Shown here: positions 35,022 to 43,819 of the stretch, in pieces | Layout: the number at the start of each line of letters is the position of its first letter | Position numbering within the stretch: position 1 is the stretch's first letter | Assembly: GCA_020199835.1 (NCBI GenBank) | Contig: JAIVJV010000006.1 | Span: 1 to 64,000, forward strand | Source of the DNA: Acidobacteriota bacterium | GTDB taxonomy: Bacteria; Acidobacteriota; Blastocatellia; Pyrinomonadales; Pyrinomonadaceae | Direction of reading: 5' to 3' | DNA length: 64,000 nt | The notes under the pieces: generated by a model | The model's input: only the letters and a program-made list of their open reading frames with translations | What the model was told of the DNA's origin: nothing | Database searches by the model: none | Position numbers and translations under genes: made by a program

Positions 35022-35504
35022 GTGACTGTCGAAGATTGCGTCGTACAGATTCGCGAACGACTCGGTGACGCCTGGCTGCCGCAAATCTACCGGGACCGCG
35101 TCCGCAAACTACGCACGCGCTCATATCATTTTGAGATCGCCGGCGCACCGAAACGGATTCTTATCCAGCACACGCTGCTCGGGGTCGAGCTGAAGGTCGG
35201 ACGTAAACGCCTGCTCTGTCCAGATTTGGCGACCGCGCGGTACCTGTCCGTGTTTGCCCGGCTCGGCTGCCAGGATGTAGCACTGCCGTACGACATCACG
35301 AAGATTTCGCAGTTAGCGGACGAATTGGAGTCATCGTGGTATAGAATGTTGCTGCTGGTCGACCAGGATGCCAAGACAAAAAGCCTGAGTTTCAGGAGTC
35401 GCGTCCGTGGCTCGTTAGTTGCTAACATTCGCGCGGAGATTGCGGCGGCGGGTGCCGGTACGCGCATTCCAGAGTTTAAGCAGAGTACTAAACGACAAAA
35501 TTAA
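35022..35504 (+). CDS. Hypothetical protein, 160 aa
   Basis: A GTG start at 35022, nine bases after nuoN, probably read from the same transcript. The protein is soluble and basic, mixed alpha/beta, with no motif I recognise; the middle part (KVGRKRLLCPDLATARYL) and a DxxK-rich C-terminal half are unremarkable. No signal peptide or membrane segment. Twenty bases separate it from the amidotransferase gene. The start is uncertain, since no Shine-Dalgarno is visible. Confidence 0.65.
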   Translation: MTVEDCVVQIRERLGDAWLPQIYRDRVRKLRTRSYHFEIAGAPKRILIQHTLLGVELKVGRKRLLCPDLATARYLSVFARLGCQDVALPYDITKISQLADELESSWYRMLLLVDQDAKTKSLSFRSRVRGSLVANIRAEIAAAGAGTRIPEFKQSTKRQN

Positions 35505-35524
35505 CGACCTTTTCTCAGATAAAT

Positions 35525-36436
35525 ATGACCCAGGAATTGCTTGAACTAACCCCCACACAAAACAGCACTGACGTTCCCACTTCGCTCCCTTTCCCTTTCA
35601 AAACGGTCTGTCGCTATGAGCCTATCGCGCAGCGCATTGAGAAAGCGCGCGTGCTGGTGATTGACGACCTGCTGCGCGACGAACGAGATGTTTCGGAAGT
35701 GGCGCGCACGGAGTGGGGCAACTCGCTCGTCGCCGAACTAAAACGCGAGCGACTGATCGCGGGGATGGCGATCGAAAATATTCTCAGCAACATTTCGCGG
35801 CTCGTGAAAGAACCCGAAACACGCGTGGCCCACGTTTCGGAATTAGCCGAAGCAGCCGCGGAGTTTCAACCGCACGCGATCGTGCTGAGCGGGACGTTAC
35901 GCGATTTTGATTACTACGAAGAATCGATTCTGGTTGGGTTTACCGCGTTTATTCGCGAGACGAAGATGCCGGTCCTCGCGATCTGCGGCGGACATCAGCT
36001 CGTTGGTTTGAGTTTTGGCGCGCGCGTGGTGACGCTCGACAACCTCGAGCAGCACGAACGACGTCTCGATCGGCCGCACGAGTATCAATATCGTTACGTG
36101 CGTATCACCGAACCTGACGATCCGATCTTCACGAACATTGCCGTGTGCGAGACGCCAAAGGATGCGAAGGGTTCGCACATTCTTCACGTCTGGCAGAACC
36201 ACGGATTGCAACTCGATCGCGTGCCGGAGGGCTTCTCGCTGTTGGCGACGTCGTATCTGTGCCGCAATCAGATGATGGTGAAGCGCAGCGAGGGTCAGTT
36301 AATCTACACCGTCCAGTTTCATCTGGAGAAATCGTTTGAAGACTGGAACAAGAGCCGCACGCGCTGGGAACATCAAAACGACTCTCGCGACGGCCGCATC
36401 CTGTTTGAGAATTTCCTGCTTCTCGCGACGAGTTAG
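35525..36436 (+). CDS. Class I glutamine amidotransferase-like protein
   Basis: 303 aa, cytoplasmic. The catalytic triad of class I glutaminase domains is visible: C154 in AICGGHQL, and H266/E268 in VQFHLEKS. The family also contains gamma-glutamyl hydrolases and other amide-bond hydrolases, so either glutamine-derived ammonia supply or cleavage of a gamma-glutamyl product is possible. The domain occupies about 110-300; the N-terminal 100 residues are helical and not typical of GuaA, CarA or PuuD. It lies 13 bp before an AlkA-like glycosylase gene and just before a minus operon with a GCS2 ligase and a permuted ATP-grasp. A functional link with those is inferred only from neighbourhood. Confidence 0.82.
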   Translation: MTQELLELTPTQNSTDVPTSLPFPFKTVCRYEPIAQRIEKARVLVIDDLLRDERDVSEVARTEWGNSLVAELKRERLIAGMAIENILSNISRLVKEPETRVAHVSELAEAAAEFQPHAIVLSGTLRDFDYYEESILVGFTAFIRETKMPVLAICGGHQLVGLSFGARVVTLDNLEQHERRLDRPHEYQYRYVRITEPDDPIFTNIAVCETPKDAKGSHILHVWQNHGLQLDRVPEGFSLLATSYLCRNQMMVKRSEGQLIYTVQFHLEKSFEDWNKSRTRWEHQNDSRDGRILFENFLLLATS

Positions 36437-36448
36437 CGTCGCTCCGTC

Positions 36449-37078
36449 GTGCGAACAGTTCCACTGACGCAGAAGACCCTCGCGCTGGCGGCGCGTGAGC
36501 TTGCCGCCCGCGACCGTTTACTCGCAAACATACACGCCACTCACGGCGATCCGCCGCTCTGGCAACGCCCCAGCGGGTTTCGGACGCTGGTCCATATCAT
36601 CCTCGAACAACAGGTGTCGCTGGGGTCGGCGAAGTCGATGCTCACGCGGCTCGAGACCGCGATTCGACCGTTCACGCCGGAACGTTTTCTCGTGCTTGGT
36701 GAATCGTATTTACGAAGCCTCGGTGTGACGCGACAGAAATCCGCTTACCTGGTCCATCTTTCGGAGTCGATCGTTAGCGGTGAGCTGAGTTTCAGAAGGC
36801 TTTCGCGGTTGAGTGACGATGAGGTGTTACTCCGTCTGACGCGAATAAAAGGGATCGGACTGTGGAGCGCGAACATCTACCTGTTAATGGCGATGCGACG
36901 CGCAGACATCTGGCCGGCCGGTGATCTTGCGTTGGCAGTTGCGATCCAGGAGTTGAAAGGTTTGACGGCGAGACCCTCACCCGAGGAACTCGAACAGATC
37001 GCCGAAGCGTGGCGCCCGCATCGCGCGGTGGCTGCGCGGATGCTCTGGCAGTATTACCTCGGCCGGAAGGCAAGCTGA
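36449..37078 (+). CDS. DNA-3-methyladenine glycosylase 2 family (HhH-GPD)
   Basis: Base-excision repair glycosylase of 209 aa. The helix-hairpin-helix (LTRIKGIGLWSANIY, residues 130-144) is followed by the catalytic aspartate D159 in WPAGDLAL, the AlkA arrangement. EQQVS near residue 53-57 is also typical. The N-terminal AlkA beta domain is absent, as in short MAG-type enzymes. A GTG start at 36449 follows the amidotransferase gene by 12 bp. It converges on the GCS2 gene with a 10-bp gap. Confidence 0.9.
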   Translation: MRTVPLTQKTLALAARELAARDRLLANIHATHGDPPLWQRPSGFRTLVHIILEQQVSLGSAKSMLTRLETAIRPFTPERFLVLGESYLRSLGVTRQKSAYLVHLSESIVSGELSFRRLSRLSDDEVLLRLTRIKGIGLWSANIYLLMAMRRADIWPAGDLALAVAIQELKGLTARPSPEELEQIAEAWRPHRAVAARMLWQYYLGRKAS

Positions 37079-37088
37079 ACTCCAAAAC

Positions 37089-38249
37089 CTACTTCGAGAT
37101 CGTCGACGCAGTCGTAGTCGGAAACGGCGCGTCAATCGGCTTGCTCTCGGGCACGTTCTCGAGCGTAAACTTCATCAAGTCATCGACCACGGCCTTCAAA
37201 TCGTTCGTCTCGCGGTAGACGTGAAGCTGCCTTTCGGCTGACGTGCCACGCTGGAGAATCGTATGAATGTGCTCGATCTCTTTTCTCGAACCGAGATTAT
37301 CAACCACGTCATCGACAAACTCGAGTAACTCCAACACGAGATCGCGCACCGGCACTTCCTTCTCCTTGCCGAAGTCGATCATCTTCCCTTCCAGCCCGTA
37401 ACGCACCGCGCGCCACTTGTTTTCCTGAATCAGCATGCGGCGATAGAGCCGGAACCCGAGATTTCTGTCGATCAAACTGTTGAGCTTGGCGACGATGGCC
37501 TGGAACAACGCCGCGATCGCAATCGTGTCGTCAACACGCGTCGGGATATCGCAGATGCGAAACTCGAGCGTCGGGAAGTATGGATGCGGGCGGATGTCCC
37601 ACCAGATCTTTTTGCCGTCGTTGATGCAACCCGTCTTCACGAGAAGGCTGACGTAACGTTCAAACGAGCTGTAGGAGTCGAAGTGATCGGGGATATCGGT
37701 GCGCGGAAACTGTTTGAAAACTTCCGTGCGATACGACTTCAGACCAGTGTTATGGCTTACCCAGAACGGCGACGACGTTGACAACGCGAGCACGTGCGGC
37801 AGGAAGTAACGCGCGGCGTTCATAATGTGAATCGCGCGTTCGCGGTCGGCCATGCCGACGTGCACGTGAAGTCCGAAGATCAGAAGCGATCGCGCGACGG
37901 TTTGCAGTTCCTGCACCAATAGCTCGTAACGTTCGTCTTCGAAAATCTCCTGGTCCTGCCAGCGTGAAATCGGGTGGGTCGAAGCCGCTACAATCGCCAG
38001 CCCGTTTTTCTTTGCAAGGCCGGCGATGATGCTGCGCAAACGGGTGATGTCTTCCCGCGCTTCCTGGATATTGCGACAGATGCCGGTGCCAACTTCAACC
38101 ATCGATTGGATCATTTCGGGCTTGATCTGCTCGCCCAGGAGCATCTTGCCTTCTTCGAGGATCTCGGCGACGTGCGAGCGCAGCTCGCGTGTGTGCGGAT
38201 CGATGATCTGAAATTCCTCTTCGATGCCGAGCGTGAATTGATCGAACAT
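37089..38249 (-). CDS. Carboxylate-amine ligase, GCS2 / YbdK-like
   Basis: Glutamine-synthetase-fold ligase of the glutamate-cysteine ligase type 2 family, 386 aa. The opening FTLGIEEEFQIIDP holds the metal-binding glutamates; HVHVGMADRERA and the WWDIRPHPYFPTLEFRICD segment are characteristic. E. coli YbdK has only weak gamma-glutamylcysteine ligase activity, so the true substrate is open. The ATG at 38249, preceded by AAGAGGG, is chosen over one 24 bp upstream that overlaps the preceding gene. It is last in a minus-strand set with a permuted ATP-grasp, a PilZ protein and an unknown gene. Confidence 0.9.
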   Translation of the reverse strand: MFDQFTLGIEEEFQIIDPHTRELRSHVAEILEEGKMLLGEQIKPEMIQSMVEVGTGICRNIQEAREDITRLRSIIAGLAKKNGLAIVAASTHPISRWQDQEIFEDERYELLVQELQTVARSLLIFGLHVHVGMADRERAIHIMNAARYFLPHVLALSTSSPFWVSHNTGLKSYRTEVFKQFPRTDIPDHFDSYSSFERYVSLLVKTGCINDGKKIWWDIRPHPYFPTLEFRICDIPTRVDDTIAIAALFQAIVAKLNSLIDRNLGFRLYRRMLIQENKWRAVRYGLEGKMIDFGKEKEVPVRDLVLELLEFVDDVVDNLGSRKEIEHIHTILQRGTSAERQLHVYRETNDLKAVVDDLMKFTLENVPESKPIDAPFPTTTASTISK

Positions 38250-38265
38250 GTTGGCCCTCTTGCTC

Positions 38266-38790
38266 TCAGGCATTTAAATGTTTGGCGATGACTCGCCAGT
38301 CGGGTTTCGTTTTGCCCATATATTCGTGCCGCCAATGTCGATAGGCGCTGCCCGCCGAATGAACGGGACTATAAAGATCGAAGTGCACGTACCAGCGGCG
38401 CGGTTCGCCTTCCTGAAACAGGAAATGCAATATCGCGGTGCCGCGATCGAGTTCGTAAAAACCGCCGCTCGTGTCGTTGTGATTGGCGAACAGTCGCGTG
38501 AAGTCGCGGCGGCGCGTTAACGTTGAGGCGATCATGGGCCACGCTTCAAACTCCAGCCCTACTCCGCCTTCACCGTAAACGTTCGTCACCCGCTTCACCA
38601 ACGTCCACAAGCCTTTCGCTTGAAGGCGATGGACCAACAACAGCAGCGCACGCTTCTTATCCGTTGGCCACGAGTCAAACGCCGCGGCATCGGTGGCCGC
38701 CCCCCAGAGTCCGGCGAGTTTGCCGGTCAGCAACTCGCGCGTCGCGGCCGGCAACATGCTCCACGTCAAAACCGGCTCCGGTTCAGCCAT
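38266..38790 (-). CDS. Hypothetical protein, 174 aa
   Basis: The start at 38790 overlaps the PilZ stop by 8 bp (ATGGCTGA), so translation is probably coupled. A soluble protein with many aromatic residues; the second half reads like a beta-rich domain (RRWYVHFDLYSP, YRHWRHEYMG). No catalytic motif is recognised. Position between PilZ and the GCS2 ligase suggests a shared role, but nothing in the sequence defines it. Confidence 0.75.
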   Translation of the reverse strand: MAEPEPVLTWSMLPAATRELLTGKLAGLWGAATDAAAFDSWPTDKKRALLLLVHRLQAKGLWTLVKRVTNVYGEGGVGLEFEAWPMIASTLTRRRDFTRLFANHNDTSGGFYELDRGTAILHFLFQEGEPRRWYVHFDLYSPVHSAGSAYRHWRHEYMGKTKPDWRVIAKHLNA

Positions 38791-39118
38791 TGGCGATCTC
38801 GTGCTCCAGCAGTGCGCGACCTTCGTCGGAAAGATCGATGAATCGCAAACCGAGTCCACGGCCGGGCTCGGTATAAATCACTTCAGCGCGACACACCATT
38901 GTCGCGTCGGGACGGAAAGGTATGCGCACGAGCAGCATCGCGCCCTGGGGAATCGTGGCCTGCGTGTTCATGTAGAGTCCACCCGGGCTAATGTCCTTCG
39001 TGCTCGCTACGCCGGTCATATCCTCGCCGTCGAAAAACACATCCAGAATCAAGCGGGAACGGTCGTGAGCCCTTCGCTCATCTGGCGATTCGACCGGTTC
39101 TTCGAGATCGTCAGCCAT
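38783..39118 (-). CDS. PilZ domain protein (probable c-di-GMP receptor)
   Basis: A single-domain PilZ protein of 111 aa. Both c-di-GMP binding motifs are visible: RxxxR within RRAHDR (about 15-20) and DxSxxG as DISPGG (about 43-48). AAGGAG lies 7 bp before the ATG. It is cotranscribed with a permuted ATP-grasp gene upstream (55-bp gap) and overlaps the next gene by 8 bp. Binding of c-di-GMP is inferred from the motifs. Confidence 0.9.
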   Translation of the reverse strand: MADDLEEPVESPDERRAHDRSRLILDVFFDGEDMTGVASTKDISPGGLYMNTQATIPQGAMLLVRIPFRPDATMVCRAEVIYTEPGRGLGLRFIDLSDEGRALLEHEIANG

Positions 39119-39173
39119 GGAAATGCTCCTTGTCGGGAATGAAAACGCTTGGCTCGAATTGTACTCTTTTTCT

Positions 39174-40526
39174 TCACTTTTGGCTGACGATGTAAGTCGG
39201 CACCATGCCGCCGCCGGAGCTTACATTGGCCAGTTCCGTGTAGGACAAACGCGTAAACGCCGACTCGACTTTGCCATTGAACAGGAGCGGATCAAGATCC
39301 ACCAGTTGCTCGGCAAACTCCACCCGGCCATCATCTGTTAACGCGGGAAAAGTCTCTCTCGCGGTCGGCACCCGTTCCTGAACGAGATAATCGCCGTTTG
39401 CCAGCGCCTGCTCGATAGCGGCGTCCCAACCTGCGTGATCGACGTTCCAACCGATCGTGATCCCGTGGCCACCGTAATCGTCGTTCGGTTTCAACACGAG
39501 CCGCTCGCTATTACGCCGCACAAAATCAAGCAGATCGATTTGTTCGCTGTTGTAGTCGGAGCGTTCGTCTCTGACGGTCCGAGTCCACGGCACATGCGCG
39601 CGAATCGCCTCAAGCTCCGTTTGCGAAAAGAGCGACGCGTGACGTTGATTCGTCAACACGGCAAAGAGAGCTTTCTTGTGGATCAACTTCGAGCGAAAAC
39701 TGTTAACCATGCAGATCGCGCGGGCGCGATAGGCGTTCAACAACGCGGGATAATCCTGCATCACCGGCAGGTACTCGTTCACGAGGAGGCGCTTGTAAAC
39801 GATGTCGATCTCGAGTCCATGTACGGATAACCGGTTATTGCGAAACTCCAGTTCCTGCGGCGTGCAGATCACTGATGGATAACCGTTGCTTTCAAAATAA
39901 TCTCTGAACAGTTCAAACTCGCTGACGGTCGGCACGCCCGGCAGATCGACGATCGCGATTCGCGGTCGTTGTTGCGGCTCGTGTCCTAAAAACTCTTCGT
40001 ACGAACGCAGCAGCACCTCGAGCATGAAATGTCTGCCGTAAAGCGGGCGCACGTTGTAGTGCTTCGCAAATTCTTTCATCACCGGCAGCGACGAGAAAAT
40101 GTCGTAAGCCGCGTCGGCGTAAGCAATACCCGCGGGACTCTCGCCGTTGAGTTCGACAAAACTGTAACGCTTCGCAGTGAGAAACGAGTCGAGTCGAGCC
40201 GTAGGTGAAACTGCTTGGTAACCCGGATCGATCGCGACGAGTTCACGTTCGATTTCGGTCAGCCCGAGATCCGCGACGATCGTCTCGTCAGCGACGGCCG
40301 CGTCTTTCACTTTCTGAATCGCGGACCAGACCGTTTCGCAGATCTGCGTGATGCGCGCGAAGTCTGTTTCAGTGACGAAGTGCGGGCGGAGATACGGCGA
40401 GAGTCGCCGTCCACCGAAGATGAGTTTCGCGTGTTCGAGCCCGTCGTCGAGGGTAGCCCTGGAATTTTCGGCTAAATCGTGGTTGGCGAGCAGTTCGTGA
40501 TACCGCGCCACAGCCTCTGGAAACAT
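39174..40526 (-). CDS. Circularly permuted ATP-grasp family protein
   Basis: 450 aa, cytoplasmic. The pattern fits circularly permuted type 2 ATP-grasp or glutathionylspermidine-synthase-like ligases: FVELNGESPAG near residues 122-132 (metal/nucleotide site in permuted order) and LVLKPNDDYGGHGI near 350, the phosphate-binding loop. Such enzymes join a carboxylate to an amine with ATP. The permuted class is known to occur near GCS2 ligases in many bacteria, often with alpha-E and transglutaminase partners; those partners are not here. It is first in a four-gene minus-strand unit. The substrate is unknown. Confidence 0.82.
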   Translation of the reverse strand: MFPEAVARYHELLANHDLAENSRATLDDGLEHAKLIFGGRRLSPYLRPHFVTETDFARITQICETVWSAIQKVKDAAVADETIVADLGLTEIERELVAIDPGYQAVSPTARLDSFLTAKRYSFVELNGESPAGIAYADAAYDIFSSLPVMKEFAKHYNVRPLYGRHFMLEVLLRSYEEFLGHEPQQRPRIAIVDLPGVPTVSEFELFRDYFESNGYPSVICTPQELEFRNNRLSVHGLEIDIVYKRLLVNEYLPVMQDYPALLNAYRARAICMVNSFRSKLIHKKALFAVLTNQRHASLFSQTELEAIRAHVPWTRTVRDERSDYNSEQIDLLDFVRRNSERLVLKPNDDYGGHGITIGWNVDHAGWDAAIEQALANGDYLVQERVPTARETFPALTDDGRVEFAEQLVDLDPLLFNGKVESAFTRLSYTELANVSSGGGMVPTYIVSQK

Positions 40527-40572
40527 AGGGCGCTTAGCGTATCACAGACGAGGGTTAACCGAGTGCCGCGGT

Positions 40573-42177
40573 CTAACCCTTCCTGGCCGGTTTTGCAAGT
40601 GTGAGGACCAGCTTCTGTTTCGCGCGCATGATTTCGATTGACGACGGCGCCTTTACCGGAACCAAACGACTCAACATAGACACTGGTTTGCCGTCGATTG
40701 ACTGAATCACGTCGCCAGGCTGAAGGCCCGCTTCGAAGGCGGGTGTTGCGGGTTCGACGTAGGTCACCAGCAGACCCGCGTTGGTTCCGAGTTGCGACGC
40801 CACGAGAGGGCGCAAAACGATGGTTTCGATGCCGTGCTCCAGCAGCGATGACCCCTTACCGGTGCGGAAGCTGTTGCGGAAATTAAAACTAATCGCGGGA
40901 TCGAGCAGTCCGCTTAGTTTCACACTGAGTGCTTCTTCGACTGGGCGATCGGGACGCGCCACCGTGAAACGCACTAAACTACTTGGTCCGGCCCGTTCCA
41001 ACCACCAGGTGAAATCCGCCGCGTTCTGGATTTCGTTGTCGTCCACTTTGAGAATCACGTCGCCCGCGCGCAGCGCAGCCATCGCCGCGGGACTGCCGGG
41101 AACGATCGACGTAAGCATAATTCCGTGGTGCTTGCCGGCAAGTGCTGCGGCGCGTTCCTGCGCCCAGCCGTGGTTAAGAATCTGATCGAGTTTGAGCTGC
41201 GAGATGGCTTCGCCTTTGACGCCGAGCCACGGACGCGGAACGCTTGCTTGCTGTTCAAGCACGCGTTGCGCGGCACGACGGATGGACGCGGCGGGCAAAA
41301 TAGTCGCTTCGTTTCCTTCAAGCCCGTCAACGATGCCGATCGTTTCACCGGCTTCGTTAACTGCGACGCCGCCGATGTTTGCTTGTGACAGACGTTGCGC
41401 ACTGATTTTCAGTCGCGCAACCTCTCCGGAAGGCGACGGCAGAACGTTCTGAATGCGCGCTTCCATCGAGCCCATGCGAACGTAAAGATTGTTCGGGAGC
41501 GCATTGCTGCCGAACATCGTTCGCGTCACCGGTTCTGGTCCAAACAGTAAAACGTTGTCGCCCACGTCAACCGTGTCGTCTTTAGTCGTCGCTGCGGACT
41601 GAAAGAGATTCTTGTTGGCGAGTCGCAGGATGGACAGTCCGGTAGTAGCGTCGAAGCCGACGTATTTTGCGAGTAGCTGTTTACCGTCTGGTCCGATGAC
41701 GGTGACGTCGGGACGGTTGATGAACCGATCTTTGAAAGCCGGAATCGTTGTTTCGAATGCACCCGGGATCGTCGGGAGCTTTACGTCCGCGGCGCCGTGT
41801 GGAGGCAATGATGGTCCAAACTCAACTTCTGCTTCAGGCAGCCACGCCGCGATCGTTTCGCCATCTTCCATCGCGAGACCGGCAATGACGTTGGTGTGCA
41901 CGTCGTCCGTCAGGTTGAACGTCGAATCGAGTCCGTTAATCGCCTGCCATTGCTGCTGGGAACGCAGCAGCAGTCGAAACATCTTCAGGCCGTTGAGACG
42001 GTGAACAATCGTGACTACCTGGCGCGCGTTGCGCCGATCGACAGGTCTTTGTCCATTGCGTGCGGGTGGCGACGGTCTTCGTGGCGACGGCGACGGCGCT
42101 TGGGCCATTACCGCCGCACACGAGAGCGCGAGGGTCACAATGATTGCCGTTCGCTTGATTATTGCTCTGACAGACAT
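40573..42177 (-). CDS. HtrA/DegP-like protein with two PDZ domains, catalytically inactive
   Basis: 534 aa with a signal peptide (about 1-25, ending AVMAQA) and a Pro-rich linker, so probably periplasmic. A trypsin-like fold (about 55-295) lacks the triad: the usual TDLAVL Asp is replaced in DATTGLSIL (Gly about 180), the GNSGG nucleophile site reads ANIGG (Ile about 268), and no TNxHV histidine is found. Two PDZ domains follow (about 310-420 and 450-534), with GSPAAMAALRAGDVI and ATPAFEAGLQPGDVI as peptide-binding loops. The start used is the ATG at 42177, 14 bp after the anti-sigma stop. It is third in a sigma/anti-sigma operon, like MucD or DegP in envelope-stress loci, but probably a sensor or chaperone rather than a protease. 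Confidence 0.85.
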   Translation of the reverse strand: MSVRAIIKRTAIIVTLALSCAAVMAQAPSPSPRRPSPPARNGQRPVDRRNARQVVTIVHRLNGLKMFRLLLRSQQQWQAINGLDSTFNLTDDVHTNVIAGLAMEDGETIAAWLPEAEVEFGPSLPPHGAADVKLPTIPGAFETTIPAFKDRFINRPDVTVIGPDGKQLLAKYVGFDATTGLSILRLANKNLFQSAATTKDDTVDVGDNVLLFGPEPVTRTMFGSNALPNNLYVRMGSMEARIQNVLPSPSGEVARLKISAQRLSQANIGGVAVNEAGETIGIVDGLEGNEATILPAASIRRAAQRVLEQQASVPRPWLGVKGEAISQLKLDQILNHGWAQERAAALAGKHHGIMLTSIVPGSPAAMAALRAGDVILKVDDNEIQNAADFTWWLERAGPSSLVRFTVARPDRPVEEALSVKLSGLLDPAISFNFRNSFRTGKGSSLLEHGIETIVLRPLVASQLGTNAGLLVTYVEPATPAFEAGLQPGDVIQSIDGKPVSMLSRLVPVKAPSSIEIMRAKQKLVLTLAKPARKG

Positions 42178-42191
42178 CTTTATAAATCCGT

Positions 42192-42947
42192 TTACCAAAC
42201 ACCATCCTTGGGAGCAAATTGATTTCCGGTGGTCAGCACTCGTTGCTGACCAAAGCTGACGGTCGGAAACGAAATCGTGCGCGCGTTTCCGCGGCCGTCG
42301 TCGAGTGAAACCTTGAGCGATTGCAACGAGGTTTCGATTGGGAAAACTGTCACAGTGTCCGCTGCGGTTCGTGTGTCTGAAACGACGTTGGCGCCTACGT
42401 TACTGAAGTCTACTGCCGTGATCGTTTGTTTCTGTTTCGGCGCGCGAGGTCGATCACCCTTTCGCCGCGGCGGCGCGGTGTTATCGGCGATCGCAGGAAG
42501 CGGGTTTCCGCCGTGGGATAACGAGCCCGTTGCCCGGTTTCCGTCTTCGACTGGCGGCGGTTCGATCGTTTGCGGCGGCTGTTGCGGGGCGACTGCAACG
42601 GTCGCCGGCGCCGGCTCCTGCATACGTTGCCAAATCACGACTGCGCCCACGCCGAAAACCACCAGCACCGCTGCCGTTGCCAAACCGCGAACCGTCATGG
42701 TCCAAAAGCGAAAGCCCGGTGTGTCCGCGTCAGCAGCGAGTCGCGCCCGCAGTCGAAAATCGAAATCCGCCGGAGCGTTGACCGTACCGAGACTGCCGAC
42801 GATCTGCCGCAGCTTCGTCTGTTGCCGGTGAAACTCGCGGCAGTCGGCACAGGTTTCCAGGTGGTTCGCGGCACTGGCCCTGAACTCCTCGTTCAGTGCT
42901 GTCTCTTCGAGTTCCCGGCGAATCATTTCACATTGTCTATCTTTCAT
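42192..42947 (-). CDS. Membrane-bound anti-sigma factor (zinc-finger type)
   Basis: 251 aa. The N-terminal anti-sigma domain has the HxxxCxxC zinc motif (HLETCADC, about 29-36). One transmembrane helix (about 85-107) is followed by a Pro-rich, periplasmic region and a beta-rich C-terminal segment. GTGAGG lies before the ATG at 42947, 12 bp after the sigma factor stop. It presumably holds the adjacent ECF sigma factor inactive; the periplasmic part would be the sensor. Cleavage sites for regulated proteolysis cannot be seen from sequence. Confidence 0.88.
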   Translation of the reverse strand: MKDRQCEMIRRELEETALNEEFRASAANHLETCADCREFHRQQTKLRQIVGSLGTVNAPADFDFRLRARLAADADTPGFRFWTMTVRGLATAAVLVVFGVGAVVIWQRMQEPAPATVAVAPQQPPQTIEPPPVEDGNRATGSLSHGGNPLPAIADNTAPPRRKGDRPRAPKQKQTITAVDFSNVGANVVSDTRTAADTVTVFPIETSLQSLKVSLDDGRGNARTISFPTVSFGQQRVLTTGNQFAPKDGVW

Positions 42948-42959
42948 AATTACCTCACC

Positions 42960-43601
42960 CTACAAGTAAGCCCGCATCTTCTCTCGCAGAAATCCGCGCG
43001 CGCGGCTGATTCTCGATTTCACCGTGCCCTCGCTCGTTTCCAGGATCGCAGCGATCTCGTCGTAACTGCGGCCATCGACGTCGCGCAGAATTAAGGGCGC
43101 GCGATATTTCTCCGGCAGTGTGCCGATCGCGCGTTGCACGGCGTGGCGGCGTTCCGCCTCGACGAGTTCCGAGTCCTGTAACGGCCGGCCGTCGGGCGGA
43201 TTCAGTTCCTGCGCTTCGCTACCGTCGGTCTGTTGAAAGAACCCGGTGAGCGAAACGAGTTTCCGCCGTTTGCGTTTGCGCAGTTCGCTGATCGCCAGGT
43301 TGGTCGCGATGCGATAGATGTAAGTCGAGAACGCATAGCTACGTTGATATCGATCCCGTGCGCGGTAGACCCTGACGAACGTTTCCTGAGCCAAATCAAC
43401 AGCACCGTCGTAATCGCTGGTCATGCGGTAGATATAGCTCGTGATTTGGTTACGGTAACGTGTGACTAGCTCGGCGAAGGCGTCCTGATCGCCATTTCGA
43501 GTGGCTTCCAGCAGGGCATGATCGGAGGTGGTGTCCTCCAACATTTCCTCCTGCAAGCTTGGCGCGAACGCCAGCTCGTCGATGGTAGTCAACGTGTTCA
43601 T
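42960..43601 (-). CDS. ECF RNA polymerase sigma factor (RpoE-like)
   Basis: 213 aa with region 2 (about 30-95; DLAQETFVRVYRA) and region 4 (about 145-205; LPEKYRAPLILRD, then a helix-turn-helix in SYDEIAAILETSEGTVKSRISRARGFL). The acidic linker between the two is of normal length. The ATG at 43601 starts the conserved N-terminus, though no strong Shine-Dalgarno is visible; an upstream in-frame start is possible. First gene of the sigma / anti-sigma / HtrA-like unit. A GGAAC-containing site lies about 75-105 bp upstream, suggesting autoregulation. Confidence 0.93.
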   Translation of the reverse strand: MNTLTTIDELAFAPSLQEEMLEDTTSDHALLEATRNGDQDAFAELVTRYRNQITSYIYRMTSDYDGAVDLAQETFVRVYRARDRYQRSYAFSTYIYRIATNLAISELRKRKRRKLVSLTGFFQQTDGSEAQELNPPDGRPLQDSELVEAERRHAVQRAIGTLPEKYRAPLILRDVDGRSYDEIAAILETSEGTVKSRISRARGFLREKMRAYL

Positions 43602-43676
43602 CAGGCAGGCAGGCTCAAAAAAGTAATTGGCCGACGGAGTTGGAATTATAGCCACACCGGCGCGCCAACCGAAGGC

Positions 43677-43704
43677 ATACACGCGCCATTCCCGGCTTGG
43701 TTCC
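43677..43704 (-). promoter_or_regulatory. ECF-type promoter candidate
   Basis: On minus: GGAAC (43700-43704), a 17-bp spacer and GTGTAT (43677-43682), upstream of the ECF sigma gene. It resembles the GGAAC...GTCTAA sites before the second sigma factor but matches less well at -10. It would allow autoregulation. Confidence 0.3.
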
Positions 43705-43819
43705 GTGAAAATCCGTGTTTCGCTGGAAGCGTTGACGGCATGCAGCGTTAGGTCAAGAGGGACAGGGATTTAGGCGGATCGACGACCTAACGCCAGTACT
43801 CAACTACAAATTTCTCACA

